Below are positions 6,652 through 15,640 of a DNA stretch of 64,000 bases, piece by piece. Source of the DNA: Kytococcus sedentarius DSM 20547 (GTDB taxonomy: Bacteria; Actinomycetota; Actinomycetes; Actinomycetales; Dermatophilaceae); NCBI RefSeq assembly GCF_000023925.1, contig NC_013169.1:1426001-1490000 (forward strand). Reading direction: 5' to 3'. Within the stretch, counting starts at the first letter, position 1. Each line of letters opens with the position of its first letter. The position numbers were made by a program, and so were the translations under genes. Under the pieces are notes generated by a model that had not been told where the DNA came from, did not search any database, and worked only from the letters and a program-made list of their open reading frames with translations.

Positions 6652-8037
6652 GTGACCTCCGATGCCGTGACGCCCGCAACGACGACGACCGACCCCGGGG
6701 CAGTCCCCACTCCGGCCGACGAGGTGGTGGACCTCTGCCGGGAGCTGATCCGCATCGACAGCACGAACTACGGGGACGGCACCGGGCCGGGGGAGCGCGA
6801 GGCGGCCGACTACGTGGTCGACCGGCTCACCGAGGTGGATCTGGAGCCGCAGGTGTTCGAGTCGGACCCGGGCCGCACCAGCGTGGTCGTGCGCCTGCCC
6901 GGCAAGAACCCCGAGCGGCCGGGCCTGGTGCTGCACGGGCACCTGGACGTGGTCCCCGCCGAGGCCGCCGACTGGTCGGTGGACCCCTTCGCCGCCGAGC
7001 TCAAGGACGGCATGGTCTGGGGCCGCGGTGCCGTGGACATGAAGGACATGGACGCCATGATCCTGGCGGTCGTGCGGTACCTCGCCCGCACGGGCACCCA
7101 GCCGGACCGTGACCTGGTGGTCGCGTTCTTCGCCGACGAGGAGGCCGGCGGCGTCAAGGGCGCCGGGCACCTGGTGGAGCACCACCCGGAGCTGTTCGCC
7201 GGGTGCACTGAGGCCGTCTCCGAGGTGGGGGGTTTCTCCATCACGGTCCCCGGCCAGGCGCTCGCCGCGGGCGCCGAGCCGCAGCGCACCTACCTCGTGC
7301 AGACCGCGGAGAAGGGCATCGCCTGGCTCACCCTCACCGCCCGCGGGCGCGCCGGCCACGGGTCGGTGCCCACCCAGGACAACGCCGTGGTGCACATGTC
7401 CCGCGCACTGACCGCCATCCACGAGCACGAGTGGCCGGCCGAGACCATCGAGTCCGTCCGGGTGCTGCTGGAGGGCGTGGGGGAGCAGGCCGGCATCGAC
7501 TGGTCCGTCGACGACGCCCCCTCGCTGACCGAGGTGGTGGGCGCCACCGGGGGAGCCCACGCCTTCGTCAAGGGCACGCTGCGCAACACGATCAACCCGA
7601 CGATGGTCTCCGGCGGGTACAAGCACAACGTGGTGCCGCAGACGGTCACCGCAGGACTCGACTGCCGGTACCTGCCGGGCCAGTGGGAGCAGGTGCTCGC
7701 CACCATCCAAGAGCTGGCCGGGGAGCACGTGGAGGTGGGCATCCACCACCTGGGCCCCTCCCTGGAGGCCGACTTCGACACCCCCCTGGTGGACACGATG
7801 CGGGCCGCACTGGAGGCCGAGGACCCCGGGTGCCGTGTGCTGCCCTACTGCCTGTCGGGCGGCACCGACAACAAGCACTTGGGTGACCTGGGGATCACCG
7901 GCTACGGCTTCGTGCCCCTGCAGCTGCCGGCCGACCTGGACTTCGCGCCGCTCTTCCACGGCATCGACGAGCGGGTCCCGGTCAGCGCGTTGGAGTTCGG
8001 CGCGCGGGTACTCCACCGCTTCGTGATGGAGGCCTGA
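6652..8037 (+). CDS. M20/M25/M40-family metallo-hydrolase
   Basis: A 461-residue cytoplasmic zinc hydrolase of the DapE/ArgE/carboxypeptidase type. The metal ligands and catalytic residues are visible: HGHLDVVP (His and the catalytic Asp), GRGAVDMKDM (bridging Asp), FADEEAGG (catalytic Glu pair), SEVGG, and the late histidine in LFHGIDE. The dimerisation lid lies between about residues 210 and 330. The substrate cannot be read from the sequence; family members act on N-acyl amino acids or dipeptides. GTG 6652 is six bases after TACCGT (6640-6645), so it is probably leaderless. Confidence 0.85.
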   Translation: MTSDAVTPATTTTDPGAVPTPADEVVDLCRELIRIDSTNYGDGTGPGEREAADYVVDRLTEVDLEPQVFESDPGRTSVVVRLPGKNPERPGLVLHGHLDVVPAEAADWSVDPFAAELKDGMVWGRGAVDMKDMDAMILAVVRYLARTGTQPDRDLVVAFFADEEAGGVKGAGHLVEHHPELFAGCTEAVSEVGGFSITVPGQALAAGAEPQRTYLVQTAEKGIAWLTLTARGRAGHGSVPTQDNAVVHMSRALTAIHEHEWPAETIESVRVLLEGVGEQAGIDWSVDDAPSLTEVVGATGGAHAFVKGTLRNTINPTMVSGGYKHNVVPQTVTAGLDCRYLPGQWEQVLATIQELAGEHVEVGIHHLGPSLEADFDTPLVDTMRAALEAEDPGCRVLPYCLSGGTDNKHLGDLGITGYGFVPLQLPADLDFAPLFHGIDERVPVSALEFGARVLHRFVMEA

Positions 8038-8088
8038 GGCCCTCCGCTACCCCGGCACGCCCCGGGCGGGGTGCCCGGGGCGGTCACC

Positions 8089-8322
8089 TCACGCGGTTCG
8101 CCGCTGGCGAATCACCTTGCGGCGCAGCGACACCCTGCGGCGCCCGGACTGGTAGTGCCGCACCGTGTGCAGGTTCCAGCCCTCGTACTCGGCGAGCTCG
8201 GTGAGGACCTGGCACAGGTCGGCTCGGGTCATCTCGCGGTGGGCCTCCACCGTGCGGTACTCCCACACGGCAGCTGCCCGCGCCTTGCGGTGGGGAGGCA
8301 CGAAGGGTCGGCTGTCCAGCAT
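8089..8322 (-). CDS. DUF5703-family small protein
   Basis: A 77-residue basic protein ending in RRVSLRRKVIRQRRTA. The core WEYRTVEAHREMTRADLCQVL then AEYEGWNLHTVRHYQSGRR fits the actinobacterial DUF5703 pattern, whose function is unknown. ATG 8322 is preferred because CACAAT lies six bases upstream (leaderless geometry). It converges on the M20 gene across an imperfect GC-rich hairpin at about 8050-8080 that may terminate both. Confidence 0.65.
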   Translation of the reverse strand: MLDSRPFVPPHRKARAAAVWEYRTVEAHREMTRADLCQVLTELAEYEGWNLHTVRHYQSGRRRVSLRRKVIRQRRTA

Positions 8323-8384
8323 CGGCACATTGTGCACAACGAAACCACCTACCGCCCGGCGGCGCGGCGGGCTACCGTGGGGCC

Positions 8385-8747
8385 ATGGCCACTGACCCGC
8401 GGAGCGCCCTGACCACCCTCGTGACCGCCCTGGAGCGGCATCTCGAGGCCTGCGCCTCACGCACCGGCGAGGAGGACCCGCGCGTGATCGCGGCGTACAA
8501 CGACCTCGCGGACGCGTTCGAGGACTACGACGACGCCCTGATGGACACCCACGGGGAGGTCACGCCGTTCGAGGTCTACTCGGACGACGATGAGGACGAG
8601 GACGACTTCGACGACTCGGACGACGAGGACACCGACGACGAGGACGACGTGGTCTCCCGCTACGACGACGACTACGACGGGGACCAGGACTCGTACTCCT
8701 ACGACGACGACTCCGAGGTCGAGCTCGACGACGAGCCCCGCGCCTGA
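8385..8747 (+). CDS. Conserved protein with very acidic aspartate-rich tail
   Basis: A 120-residue protein. Residues 1-65 form a helical domain (RSALTTLVTALERHLEACASR, then AAYNDLADAFEDYDDAL and GEVTPFEVY). The rest is an almost pure Asp/Glu tail with interspersed Ser and Tyr. It resembles a small actinobacterial family sometimes labelled primosomal protein without evidence; I would not transfer that name. The start is supported by TACCGT at 8373-8378, six bases before ATG. It ends 13 bases from the convergent corA. Confidence 0.65.
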   Translation: MATDPRSALTTLVTALERHLEACASRTGEEDPRVIAAYNDLADAFEDYDDALMDTHGEVTPFEVYSDDDEDEDDFDDSDDEDTDDEDDVVSRYDDDYDGDQDSYSYDDDSEVELDDEPRA

Positions 8748-8760
8748 GCGCAGCCGGCCC

Positions 8761-9753
8761 TCAGAGCCACCCGGAGCGCCGGAACCGCCAGTACAGCAGC
8801 ACCACGGCGGCAGCGGTCAGCAGCAGCACCACCGGGTAGCCCCACGCGGTGTGCAGCTCGGGCATGTGGTCGAAGTTCATGCCGTAGATCGCGCCGACGA
8901 TGGTGGGGATCACCGCCAAGGCCGCCCACGCAGAGATCTGCCGCGCGTCCTCACCCTGCTTGACCGACACCATCGCCAGGTGGGCCTGGAGGATGTCGGT
9001 GAGCGACTGGTCGTAGTCCATGATGTTGTCGTCGGCCCGCAGCAGGTGGTCCTGGACGTCGCTGAAGTACGGGTTCAGCGGGGACGGCACGAGCTCGTCG
9101 GCCGCGATGAGCTGCCGCACCGGCTTCACCAGCGGGTGCACCGCACCCCGCGCCTCCAGGATCTCCCGCTTGAGGGCGTAGATGTCGGAGACGTCCACCT
9201 GGCCCCCGTCGGCGAAGGTCGCCTGCTCCACCCGTATCAGGTCGTCGTTCAGCTCCAGGTCGACGGCCGTGTAGATGTCCACGATGTGGTCGGCCACCAC
9301 GAAGACGGCCGCCGCGGGGCCGTGCCGCATCAGGTCCGGTGAGTGCTCCAGTCGCGAGCGCACACCGTCCAGCCGGGTCACGTCGCCGTGGCGCACCGTC
9401 AGCACCCAGTCCGGGCCCCAAGCCAGCAGCACCTCCCCGGTCTCGACGTCGCTGTTCTCCTCGAAGTAGGCCAGGGTGCGGAACACCAGCATCGCGGTGT
9501 CGTCGACCACGTCCAGCTTGGGGCGCTGCCGGCCGGTGACGATGTCCTCCACCATCAGCGGGTGCATGGCGAACAGCTCGGTGAACTCGCGCACCTCGTC
9601 CCCGGTGGGTTCGAACAGCCCCACCCAGACGAAGGCGCGCTCGCTCTCCGGCCCACCGGCCTCGTTGCGGCGCCGCGCGTCGGCGAGCCCCGCGGCCGCG
9701 TCGGGGCACTCGTGCCGTCGCCCACCGGCGTACACCGCCTTGTCCACGATCAT
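8761..9753 (-). CDS. corA: CorA-family magnesium/cobalt transporter
   Basis: A 330-residue protein with a large cytoplasmic N-terminal domain and two C-terminal membrane helices. The first helix ends in the pore signature YGMNF followed by DHMPEL, and the second is PVVLLLTAAAVVLLYWRF. It forms a pentameric divalent-cation channel in the inner membrane. ATG 9753 (MIVDKAVYAG) is supported by CAGACT six bases upstream (complement of 9760-9765); a longer open frame upstream is only repeat sequence. No Mg-responsive leader can be present if transcription is leaderless. Confidence 0.9.
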   Translation of the reverse strand: MIVDKAVYAGGRRHECPDAAAGLADARRRNEAGGPESERAFVWVGLFEPTGDEVREFTELFAMHPLMVEDIVTGRQRPKLDVVDDTAMLVFRTLAYFEENSDVETGEVLLAWGPDWVLTVRHGDVTRLDGVRSRLEHSPDLMRHGPAAAVFVVADHIVDIYTAVDLELNDDLIRVEQATFADGGQVDVSDIYALKREILEARGAVHPLVKPVRQLIAADELVPSPLNPYFSDVQDHLLRADDNIMDYDQSLTDILQAHLAMVSVKQGEDARQISAWAALAVIPTIVGAIYGMNFDHMPELHTAWGYPVVLLLTAAAVVLLYWRFRRSGWL

Positions 9754-9780
9754 GGGGGCAGTCTGACACCGGGAACCGGG

Positions 9781-9813
9781 GCCGCCGGGCCGCCGGGCCG
9801 CCGGGCCGGCGGG
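9781..9813. repeat. Four tandem copies of an 8-base GC repeat
   Basis: The unit CCGCCGGG is repeated four times (the last copy is CCGGCGGG) in the 98-base gap between the divergent genes corA and mshC. It lies upstream of both -10 boxes (corA at 9760-9765, mshC at 9840-9845). It is a slippage-prone tract that could change promoter spacing between strains. Confidence 0.5.
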
Positions 9814-9851
9814 CGACACAACGTGGGGGACGGCTCACCTAGGCTGTGCCC

Positions 9852-11168
9852 GTGGATTCCTGGACCTCACCTGACGTGCCCGCCCTGCCCTTCACCGCCG
9901 AGGGCCCCCGGGTCCACGACACCGCGCGCGGCGCGATCACCCCGCTAACCCCGCGCCCGGGGCAGGAGGCGGGGCTCTACGTCTGCGGGATCACCCCCTA
10001 CGACGCCACGCACCTGGGCCACGCCGCCACCTACCTCACCTTCGACCTGGTGAACCGGGCCCTGCGGGCCGCGGGCCACCCGGTGCGCTTCGTGCAGAAC
10101 GTCACCGACGTGGACGAGCCCCTGCTCGAGCGCGCCGAGCGCGACGGGGTGCACTGGGAGGAGCTCGCCTCCCGCGAGATCCAGCTCTTCCGCGACGACA
10201 TGGCGGCGCTGCGCATCATCGCGCCTGACGCCTACGTCGGTGCGGTGGAGGGCATCCCCTCCGACGTCGCCGCCATCCGGGCCATGCTCGAGTCCGGCCG
10301 CGCCTACCGGGTGCCCGCCGAGGACGCCGCGGCCGATGCGGGGGAGTCACCGGCCGATGTGTACCTCGACCTGGCGCAGGTGCCCACCTTCGGTGAGGTC
10401 TCGCACTGGACCCCCACGCAGATGATGGAGGTCTTCGCCGACCGTGGCGGTGACCCCGACCGCGCCGGCAAGCGCGACCGGCTCGACCCCCTGCTGTGGC
10501 GCGCCCACCGGGAGGGCGAGCCACACTGGGAGGGCGGCAGCCTGGGGGCGGGGCGCCCCGGCTGGCACATCGAGTGCACCACCATCGCGCGCGACCACCT
10601 GGGCACCCCCTTCCTCGTGCAGGGCGGTGGGGACGACCTGGTCTTCCCGCACCACGAGATGAGCGCCGCCCAGACGCGTGCCCTCACCGACGATGCCTTC
10701 GCCGAGCACTACGTCCACCAGGCGATGGTGGGCCTCGACGGCGAGAAGATGAGCAAGTCCAAGGGCAACCTGGTGCTCGTCTCGCGGCTGCGGGCCGCGG
10801 GGGAGGACCCGGCCGCCATCCGGCTGGCCCTGCTCTCGCAGCACTACCGCACGGCCTGGGAGTGGACCGACGCCCACCTCGAGGCCGCCCGCCAGCGGCT
10901 GGACCGCTGGCGCCACGCGGCGCAGACCGCCACCGCCTCGCCGTCCACCGCCGATGCGGAGGACGCCCCGGCCGGTGACGCCGTGGCCCGGCAGCTCGCC
11001 GAGCGGATCGCCGACGACCTGGACGCCCCCGGCGCCCTGGCCGTGGTGGACCGCTGGGCCGATGCGGTGCTCGGCGAGCAGACCGGCGCGGCCGCCGCGG
11101 CGGCGCGGGCCGAGGCCCGTGGCGTGCGCACGGCCGTGGACGCCCTGCTCGGCATCGACCTGGGCTGA
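9852..11168 (+). CDS. mshC: Cysteine-1-D-myo-inosityl glucosaminide ligase (mycothiol synthesis)
   Basis: A 438-residue ligase that joins cysteine to glucosaminyl-inositol, the third committed step of mycothiol synthesis. It is related to cysteinyl-tRNA synthetase: [16 protein letters not shown] carries the HIGH-type motif and zinc-binding context, and [13 protein letters not shown] the KMSKS loop. It lacks the tRNA-binding C-terminal domain and ends with a helical region (about 340-438). GTG 9852 is favoured over GTG 9846 because TAGGCT (9840-9845) ends six bases before it and [13 protein letters not shown] aligns with the usual N-terminus. Confidence 0.93.
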   Translation: MDSWTSPDVPALPFTAEGPRVHDTARGAITPLTPRPGQEAGLYVCGITPYDATHLGHAATYLTFDLVNRALRAAGHPVRFVQNVTDVDEPLLERAERDGVHWEELASREIQLFRDDMAALRIIAPDAYVGAVEGIPSDVAAIRAMLESGRAYRVPAEDAAADAGESPADVYLDLAQVPTFGEVSHWTPTQMMEVFADRGGDPDRAGKRDRLDPLLWRAHREGEPHWEGGSLGAGRPGWHIECTTIARDHLGTPFLVQGGGDDLVFPHHEMSAAQTRALTDDAFAEHYVHQAMVGLDGEKMSKSKGNLVLVSRLRAAGEDPAAIRLALLSQHYRTAWEWTDAHLEAARQRLDRWRHAAQTATASPSTADAEDAPAGDAVARQLAERIADDLDAPGALAVVDRWADAVLGEQTGAAAAAARAEARGVRTAVDALLGIDLG

Positions 11169-11202
11169 GCAGGCCGGCTCGCGCGGCGGCGCCCGGCCCG
11201 GC

Positions 11203-12063
11203 TCAGACGGGCGGCGTGGTGCCGCCGTCGCCCTCGCGGCGCTTCAGGTACTGCTCGAACTCCTTGGCCAGGGCGTCGCCGGAGGCCTGCGGCGAGCTCA
11301 TCTCGTCGACGGCCTCCTCCAGCGCCTCGACGTACTCGGCCACGTGCTCGTCCTCGCTGGTCAGCTCCTCCACGCCCCGCGTCCACGCCCGGGCCAGCTC
11401 CTCCAGGTCGGCGGTGTCGATGACGGTGTCGAGCACCTCCTCCAGGGCCGACAGCAGCCCCCAGGTGGCGCGCGGCGAGGGCACCCCGCCGGCGTAGTGC
11501 GGGATCGAGACCCACACGCTCACCGCATCGATCCCGGCGTCCTCGGCCTCCTGGTTGAGGACGCCGACGATGCCGGTGGGCCCCTCGTAGTCCCCGCCGG
11601 AGACGTCGAGCCGCCGCTGCAGGGCCATCGAGTTCGTCGTGGTGGTCACCGGCAGCGGGCGGGTGTGGGGCACGTCCGCGAGCATGGCCCCGAGCGTCAC
11701 GAACTCCGTGGCGCCGGCCTCCAACACCCAGCCGACGAGCTCGTCGGTGAAGGCGCGCCACCGCATCGAGGGCTCCAGGCCCTGCACGAGCACCACGTCG
11801 CGGTCGAGGCCCGGCGGGCGGGCGACGTGGAAGGTGGTCGTGGGCCAGTCCACCTGGCGGCGGCCACCACGGCGCACCATCCGGGGGCGGTGCACCTGGA
11901 AGTCGTAGTAGTCCTCAGGGTCGAAGGCGGCCACCAGCTCGGCGTCCCAGACCTCGATGAGGTGGGCCACCGCCGCCGTCGCGGCCTCCCCGGCGTCGTT
12001 CCACCCCTCGAAACCGGCCACGACCACCGGGTTGCGCAGCTCCATCGGATCGCTGTTCACCAT
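11203..12063 (-). CDS. PAC2-family protein (proteasome assembly chaperone-like fold)
   Basis: A 286-residue cytoplasmic protein starting MVNSDPMELRNPVVVAGFEG; GFEGWNDAGEAATAA and SIPHYAGGVPSPRAT are PAC2 landmarks. The last 80 residues are strongly acidic and helical. Actinobacterial PAC2 proteins resemble eukaryotic proteasome chaperones in fold, but their role is unknown; the neighbouring locus here lacks a proteasome. ATG 12063 follows TAGGCT (complement of 12070-12075) by six bases. Its promoter faces that of the HAD gene back to back within about 45 bases. It converges on mshC, with inverted CTGAGC/GCTCAG arms between the two ends. Confidence 0.8.
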   Translation of the reverse strand: MVNSDPMELRNPVVVAGFEGWNDAGEAATAAVAHLIEVWDAELVAAFDPEDYYDFQVHRPRMVRRGGRRQVDWPTTTFHVARPPGLDRDVVLVQGLEPSMRWRAFTDELVGWVLEAGATEFVTLGAMLADVPHTRPLPVTTTTNSMALQRRLDVSGGDYEGPTGIVGVLNQEAEDAGIDAVSVWVSIPHYAGGVPSPRATWGLLSALEEVLDTVIDTADLEELARAWTRGVEELTSEDEHVAEYVEALEEAVDEMSSPQASGDALAKEFEQYLKRREGDGGTTPPV

Positions 12064-12107
12064 CCCCTCAGCCTAGGTGGCCGATGCAGGGCTGCCACAC
12101 TGTGGCG

Positions 12108-12782
12108 GTGTCATCGCAGCCCCACACTCCCAGCCAGCCCGCCGCCGTCCTGTTCGACATGGACGGCACCCTCATCGACACCGAGCCGATGTGGATGGCC
12201 GCCGAGACGGCCCTCGTCGAGGAGCACGGCGGCACCTGGACCCACGACGACGCGCTGGCGATGGTCGGCAACCCGCTGGAGGTCTCGGCCCGCATCATCC
12301 TGGACCGGACGCCGGTGACCCTCACCGAGGGCGAGATCATCGAGCGCCTGCTCCGGGAGGTCAGCGACCAGGTCGCCGCCGGGGTGCCGTGGCGGCCCGG
12401 GGCGCGCGAGCTGTTGGGCGAGTGCGTCGAGCGGGGCATCCCCACCGCCCTGGTCACCATGTCCTGGACCCTGCTGGCCGACACCTTCACCGCCACCCTG
12501 CCCGCGGGGACCTTCACCACCGTGGTCACCGGTGACGCGGTCTCGGCCGGCAAGCCCGACCCGGAGCCCTACCTGACCGCCGCCGAGCGGCTCGGCGTCG
12601 ACCCCACGGAGTGCCTGGCCCTGGAGGACTCGCCCTCCGGCGTGGGCTCGGCCTCGGCGGCGGGAACCAACCTGGTGGCCATCCCGCTCATGGTGGACCT
12701 GCCCGAGACGCCCAACACGATCACCGTCGACACCCTGGACGGGGAGACGGTCGATTCACTGTGGGGCCGCTTCAGCCGCTGA
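12108..12782 (+). CDS. HAD-family phosphatase (beta-phosphoglucomutase-like)
   Basis: A 224-residue haloacid dehalogenase-type hydrolase. Motif I is LFDMDGTLIDTEP (nucleophile and acid/base Asp), motif II is about ALVTMSWT, motif III is SAGKPDPEPYL, and motif IV is CLALEDSPSGVGSA. The helical cap of subclass I lies between motifs I and II. Substrate unknown; a sugar phosphate is typical. GTG 12108 is chosen because CACACT (12096-12101) ends six bases before it; an ATG at 12084 would add eight residues. Confidence 0.82.
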   Translation: MSSQPHTPSQPAAVLFDMDGTLIDTEPMWMAAETALVEEHGGTWTHDDALAMVGNPLEVSARIILDRTPVTLTEGEIIERLLREVSDQVAAGVPWRPGARELLGECVERGIPTALVTMSWTLLADTFTATLPAGTFTTVVTGDAVSAGKPDPEPYLTAAERLGVDPTECLALEDSPSGVGSASAAGTNLVAIPLMVDLPETPNTITVDTLDGETVDSLWGRFSR

Positions 12783-12801
12783 GCCCCCACCGACCCGTCG
12801 T

Positions 12802-13464
12802 TCAGTCGACGTGGGCCGGACCCGGCCGGCGCCAGTGCTCGTGCAGCAGGCGGATCTGTCCGGGAACGACGCGGTCCACGGACAGCTCCGGCAGGTCGTC
12901 CACGGCGAACCACCCCAGGCCGCTGGTCTCGTCGCTGGTGTATCCGGTGTCCACCGCGCCGGTCGGGGTGCACACGAAGAACAGCTTGTAGCTGTGGCGG
13001 TCGTGGGCCGGCTGGTGGGGCCACAGCTCGCGGTCGACCACCGCCGCCAGGTGGCCGGCCTCCACCGTCACACCCGCCTCCTCCAGCACCTCCCGCTCGA
13101 TGGCCCGGCGCGGTGACTCCAGCACGTCGCACCAGCCACCGGGCAGGGTCCACCGTCCGTCGTCGGCGACCTCGCGGACCAGGAGCACCCGCCCGGCCTC
13201 GTCGAAGAGTCCGCCCCGCACGTCCAGCTTCGGAGTGGTGTAGCCGGCCACCGAGGCAATGGCCGGGTCGTAGGGGCGCAGGCCCTCCACACCCGCGAGC
13301 TGCAGCAGCTCGTCGGCCAGTTCCCCGATGCGGTGGAAGCGGCCGATGTCGAAGTGGTCGCGGCAGTACGCCAGACCGGACTCGGACAGCGCCGCGAGCT
13401 CCATGGAGATCCGACGCAGGGCGACCGCGTCGACCTCGTCCGCGTCAGTCGGCCGTGTCGGCAT
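12802..13464 (-). CDS. NUDIX hydrolase with N-terminal accessory domain
   Basis: A 220-residue protein. The first 70 residues form the helical Nudix-associated N-terminal domain (ELAALSESGLAYCRDHFD, then ELADELLQLAG). The Nudix box lies at about 108-130 (G-x5-E-x7-RE-x2-EE-x-G, visible as GGWCDVLESP then EREVLEEAGV). Relatives hydrolyse ADP-ribose or other nucleoside diphosphate sugars. The ATG lies inside the end of the RecB-like gene (20-base overlap), so the two are co-translated. Confidence 0.82.
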   Translation of the reverse strand: MPTRPTDADEVDAVALRRISMELAALSESGLAYCRDHFDIGRFHRIGELADELLQLAGVEGLRPYDPAIASVAGYTTPKLDVRGGLFDEAGRVLLVREVADDGRWTLPGGWCDVLESPRRAIEREVLEEAGVTVEAGHLAAVVDRELWPHQPAHDRHSYKLFFVCTPTGAVDTGYTSDETSGLGWFAVDDLPELSVDRVVPGQIRLLHEHWRRPGPAHVD

Positions 13465-14386
13465 CGCCGGTCACCGCCTCATCGGTCGCCCGGTCCCTGG
13501 CGTTCCCGGGCAGCGGCGGGGGCGTGCCACCCCACGCCGGGCAGATGGACTGGAAGCTGCACCAGTCGCACAGCCGGCTGCGGTTCGGCCGCCAGTCGCC
13601 GAGCTCCGCCGCGCGCTCGATGGCGTCGTAGAGCGCCACGACCTTGCGCTCGGTGGCCAGCAGTTCCTCCTGCGTGGGCACGTGGCGCAGGACGGTGCCG
13701 TCCTTCAGGTAGACCAGCTGCAGCAGCGCAGGCACCCGACCCCGCAGCCGCCAGATGGCCAGGGCGTAGAACTTCATCTGGAACAGCGCCTTGGCCTGGA
13801 AGAGCTCCGAGGGGGCGCGGCCGGTCTTGTAGTCCACCACCCGCAACGCGCCGTCGGCCGGCGCCACGTCGAGCCGGTCGACGTACCCTCGCAGCACCAG
13901 CTCGCCCCGCTCGCCACCACGGTCCACCGGCACCTCCACGTACAGCTCCCGTTCGGCCGGCTCCAGCACGCTGGGGTCCTCCAGGGTGAACCACCTGCGC
14001 ACCAGTGCCTCGGCGTCCGCCATCCACGCCGCCAGCTCCTCGGGGGTGGGCTGGACGGCAGCGCCCGTGCTGGCCCGATCCGCGTCACCGTCCACGGCGT
14101 CCAACGCCGTTGCCCCCGAACCGTCCGCGCGCAGCACCTCCAGCACCTCCGGGCGCTCGGCCACCAGGTCGGCCCAGGTCTGCTCCATCAGGCCCACGGC
14201 ATCGTCCGGGCGACGCCGGTGGGCGGGTAGGTCGAACACGTTCTCCAGCACCGAGTGCACGAACGTGCCCCGGACCGCGGCCGCGCTCGGCGGCTCGGGC
14301 AGCCGGTCGACCACCCGGAAGCGGTAGAGCAGCGGGCACTGCATGAAGTCGCCGGCACGGCTGGGGGACAGGGCTGCGGTGACCAT
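13445..14386 (-). CDS. RecB/Cas4-like PD-(D/E)xK nuclease with iron-sulfur cysteines
   Basis: A 313-residue nuclease. The start MVTAALSPSRAGDFMQCPLL is followed by the central DRLDVAPADGALRVVDYKTGR (PD-(D/E)xK core; D and DYKTG at about 180-200). The C-terminal cluster RLCDWCSFQSICPAWGG (C-x2-C-x5-C) and the N-terminal C of MQCPL match the four-cysteine 4Fe-4S arrangement of Cas4/AddB-like nucleases. The gene conventionally heads the proteasome-flanking region of actinobacteria. ATG 14386 follows TACTCT (complement of 14393-14398) by six bases. Its cellular role is undetermined; DNA repair is the likely area. Confidence 0.8.
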   Translation of the reverse strand: MVTAALSPSRAGDFMQCPLLYRFRVVDRLPEPPSAAAVRGTFVHSVLENVFDLPAHRRRPDDAVGLMEQTWADLVAERPEVLEVLRADGSGATALDAVDGDADRASTGAAVQPTPEELAAWMADAEALVRRWFTLEDPSVLEPAERELYVEVPVDRGGERGELVLRGYVDRLDVAPADGALRVVDYKTGRAPSELFQAKALFQMKFYALAIWRLRGRVPALLQLVYLKDGTVLRHVPTQEELLATERKVVALYDAIERAAELGDWRPNRSRLCDWCSFQSICPAWGGTPPPLPGNARDRATDEAVTGDADTAD

Positions 14387-14489
14387 GCCTGCAGAGTAGG
14401 CGCCAGCACCGACAACCCACCTCCCCGTAGGCTGGTCCCCCTGGCGACAACCCCCACCCCGCGCCAGGGTCCCCGACCTAGGAGCCCCC

Positions 14490-15629
14490 ATGCCGCAGTC
14501 CTCCGGATGGCGCATCGGCAGTGTCCGCGGCGTCCCGGTCTACCTCGGACGCACCTGGCCGCTGCTGGTCATCCTGGTGGTGGTGCTCAACGGCACCCAG
14601 CTCACCGCCAGCCTCGGGGCGCCCACGGCCTACGGGCTCGGATTGGCCTACGCGGTCATGCTGGTGTTCAGCGTCTTCGTCCACGAGCTCGGGCACGTGC
14701 TGGTGGCCCAGTGGCGGGGCTACACCGTCACCCAGGTGCAGCTCGACCTCATCGGGGGGCACACCGCCCACCAGTCCGACAACACCAGCCCCGGCAGCAA
14801 CGCGCTGGTGGCCGTCGCCGGGCCGCTGGCCAACCTCGTCCTCGCCGCCATCGCCCTCGGCCTGTGGTTCGTCGTCCCCGACGGCCTGGGCCACATGGTG
14901 GTGGCCAGCGCGGTCTGGGTGAACGCCCTGGTGGGCGTGTTCAACCTGCTGCCGGGCATGCCCCTGGACGGCGGCCACGTGGTGGACTCGCTGGTGTGGA
15001 AGGCCACCGACAGCCGTCCTGCCGGGCTCATCGCCGCGGGCTGGAGCGGTCGGCTGATCGCCGCCCTCGTGATCGCCTTCATCGCCTGGCAGATGGCCAC
15101 CGGGGGGTCCCTGGTCTTCCTGCTCTGGGGCGGGCTCATCGCCTGGATCCTGTGGGCCGGGGCCAGCCGCTCCATCCAGGCCGGCACCGCCCGCCGCGAG
15201 CTGGGCCGTCACACCACGGCCTCGGTGATGCGGCCGGCCGTCGGCATCCCGCAGGACGCGCCCGTGGCCACTCTGCTGCAGGTCCGCGGCTTCCCGGTGC
15301 CGGTCACCGTGGTCACCACCGATGCCGAGCACCGCGCGGTCGGCCTGGTGGACCCCTCGGCGCTGGCGCAGGTGCCCGCCGAGGTGCGTGACTCCACGCC
15401 GCTGTCGGCCGTCGCGCGCACCGTCCCGGGGGACTGGACCGTGGACGCCGCCCCGCAGGAGGACATCACCCGTCTCATCGAGGCCGTCCTCGGCCGGGAG
15501 CTCACCCTGGCGGCGATCCGCCAGCCGGGGGTGCAGCAGCCTGACGGCCGCCAGGGGCCGCCCCAGATCGTCGGGCTGGCCGACCACGCCTCGCTCGATG
15601 CGGGGATGCGCGCCAACACCGGTCCGTAG
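14490..15629 (+). CDS. Site-2 protease family intramembrane zinc peptidase (M50)
   Basis: A 379-residue membrane protein with six predicted helices. The zinc motif HELGH is at residues 65-69 and the second ligand motif PLDGGH at about 158-163, both inside helices as in site-2 proteases. A C-terminal cytoplasmic region (about 240-340) resembles a degenerate CBS pair (TASVMRPAVGIPQDAPVATL). Such Rip-type proteases cut membrane-bound regulators such as anti-sigma factors; the target is unknown here. It is divergent from the nuclease gene and 11 bases upstream of trmI. Confidence 0.85.
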   Translation: MPQSSGWRIGSVRGVPVYLGRTWPLLVILVVVLNGTQLTASLGAPTAYGLGLAYAVMLVFSVFVHELGHVLVAQWRGYTVTQVQLDLIGGHTAHQSDNTSPGSNALVAVAGPLANLVLAAIALGLWFVVPDGLGHMVVASAVWVNALVGVFNLLPGMPLDGGHVVDSLVWKATDSRPAGLIAAGWSGRLIAALVIAFIAWQMATGGSLVFLLWGGLIAWILWAGASRSIQAGTARRELGRHTTASVMRPAVGIPQDAPVATLLQVRGFPVPVTVVTTDAEHRAVGLVDPSALAQVPAEVRDSTPLSAVARTVPGDWTVDAAPQEDITRLIEAVLGRELTLAAIRQPGVQQPDGRQGPPQIVGLADHASLDAGMRANTGP

Positions 15630-15640
15630 ACTCACCCGCC

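Noticed and set aside
9781-9813. Tandem repeats here, at 43777-43811 and in the CapA-like gene as a CRISPR array
   Set aside because: The units are 7-18 bases without spacers. They are simple repeats, and no cas genes are present; the Cas4-like nuclease belongs to the proteasome-type neighbourhood.
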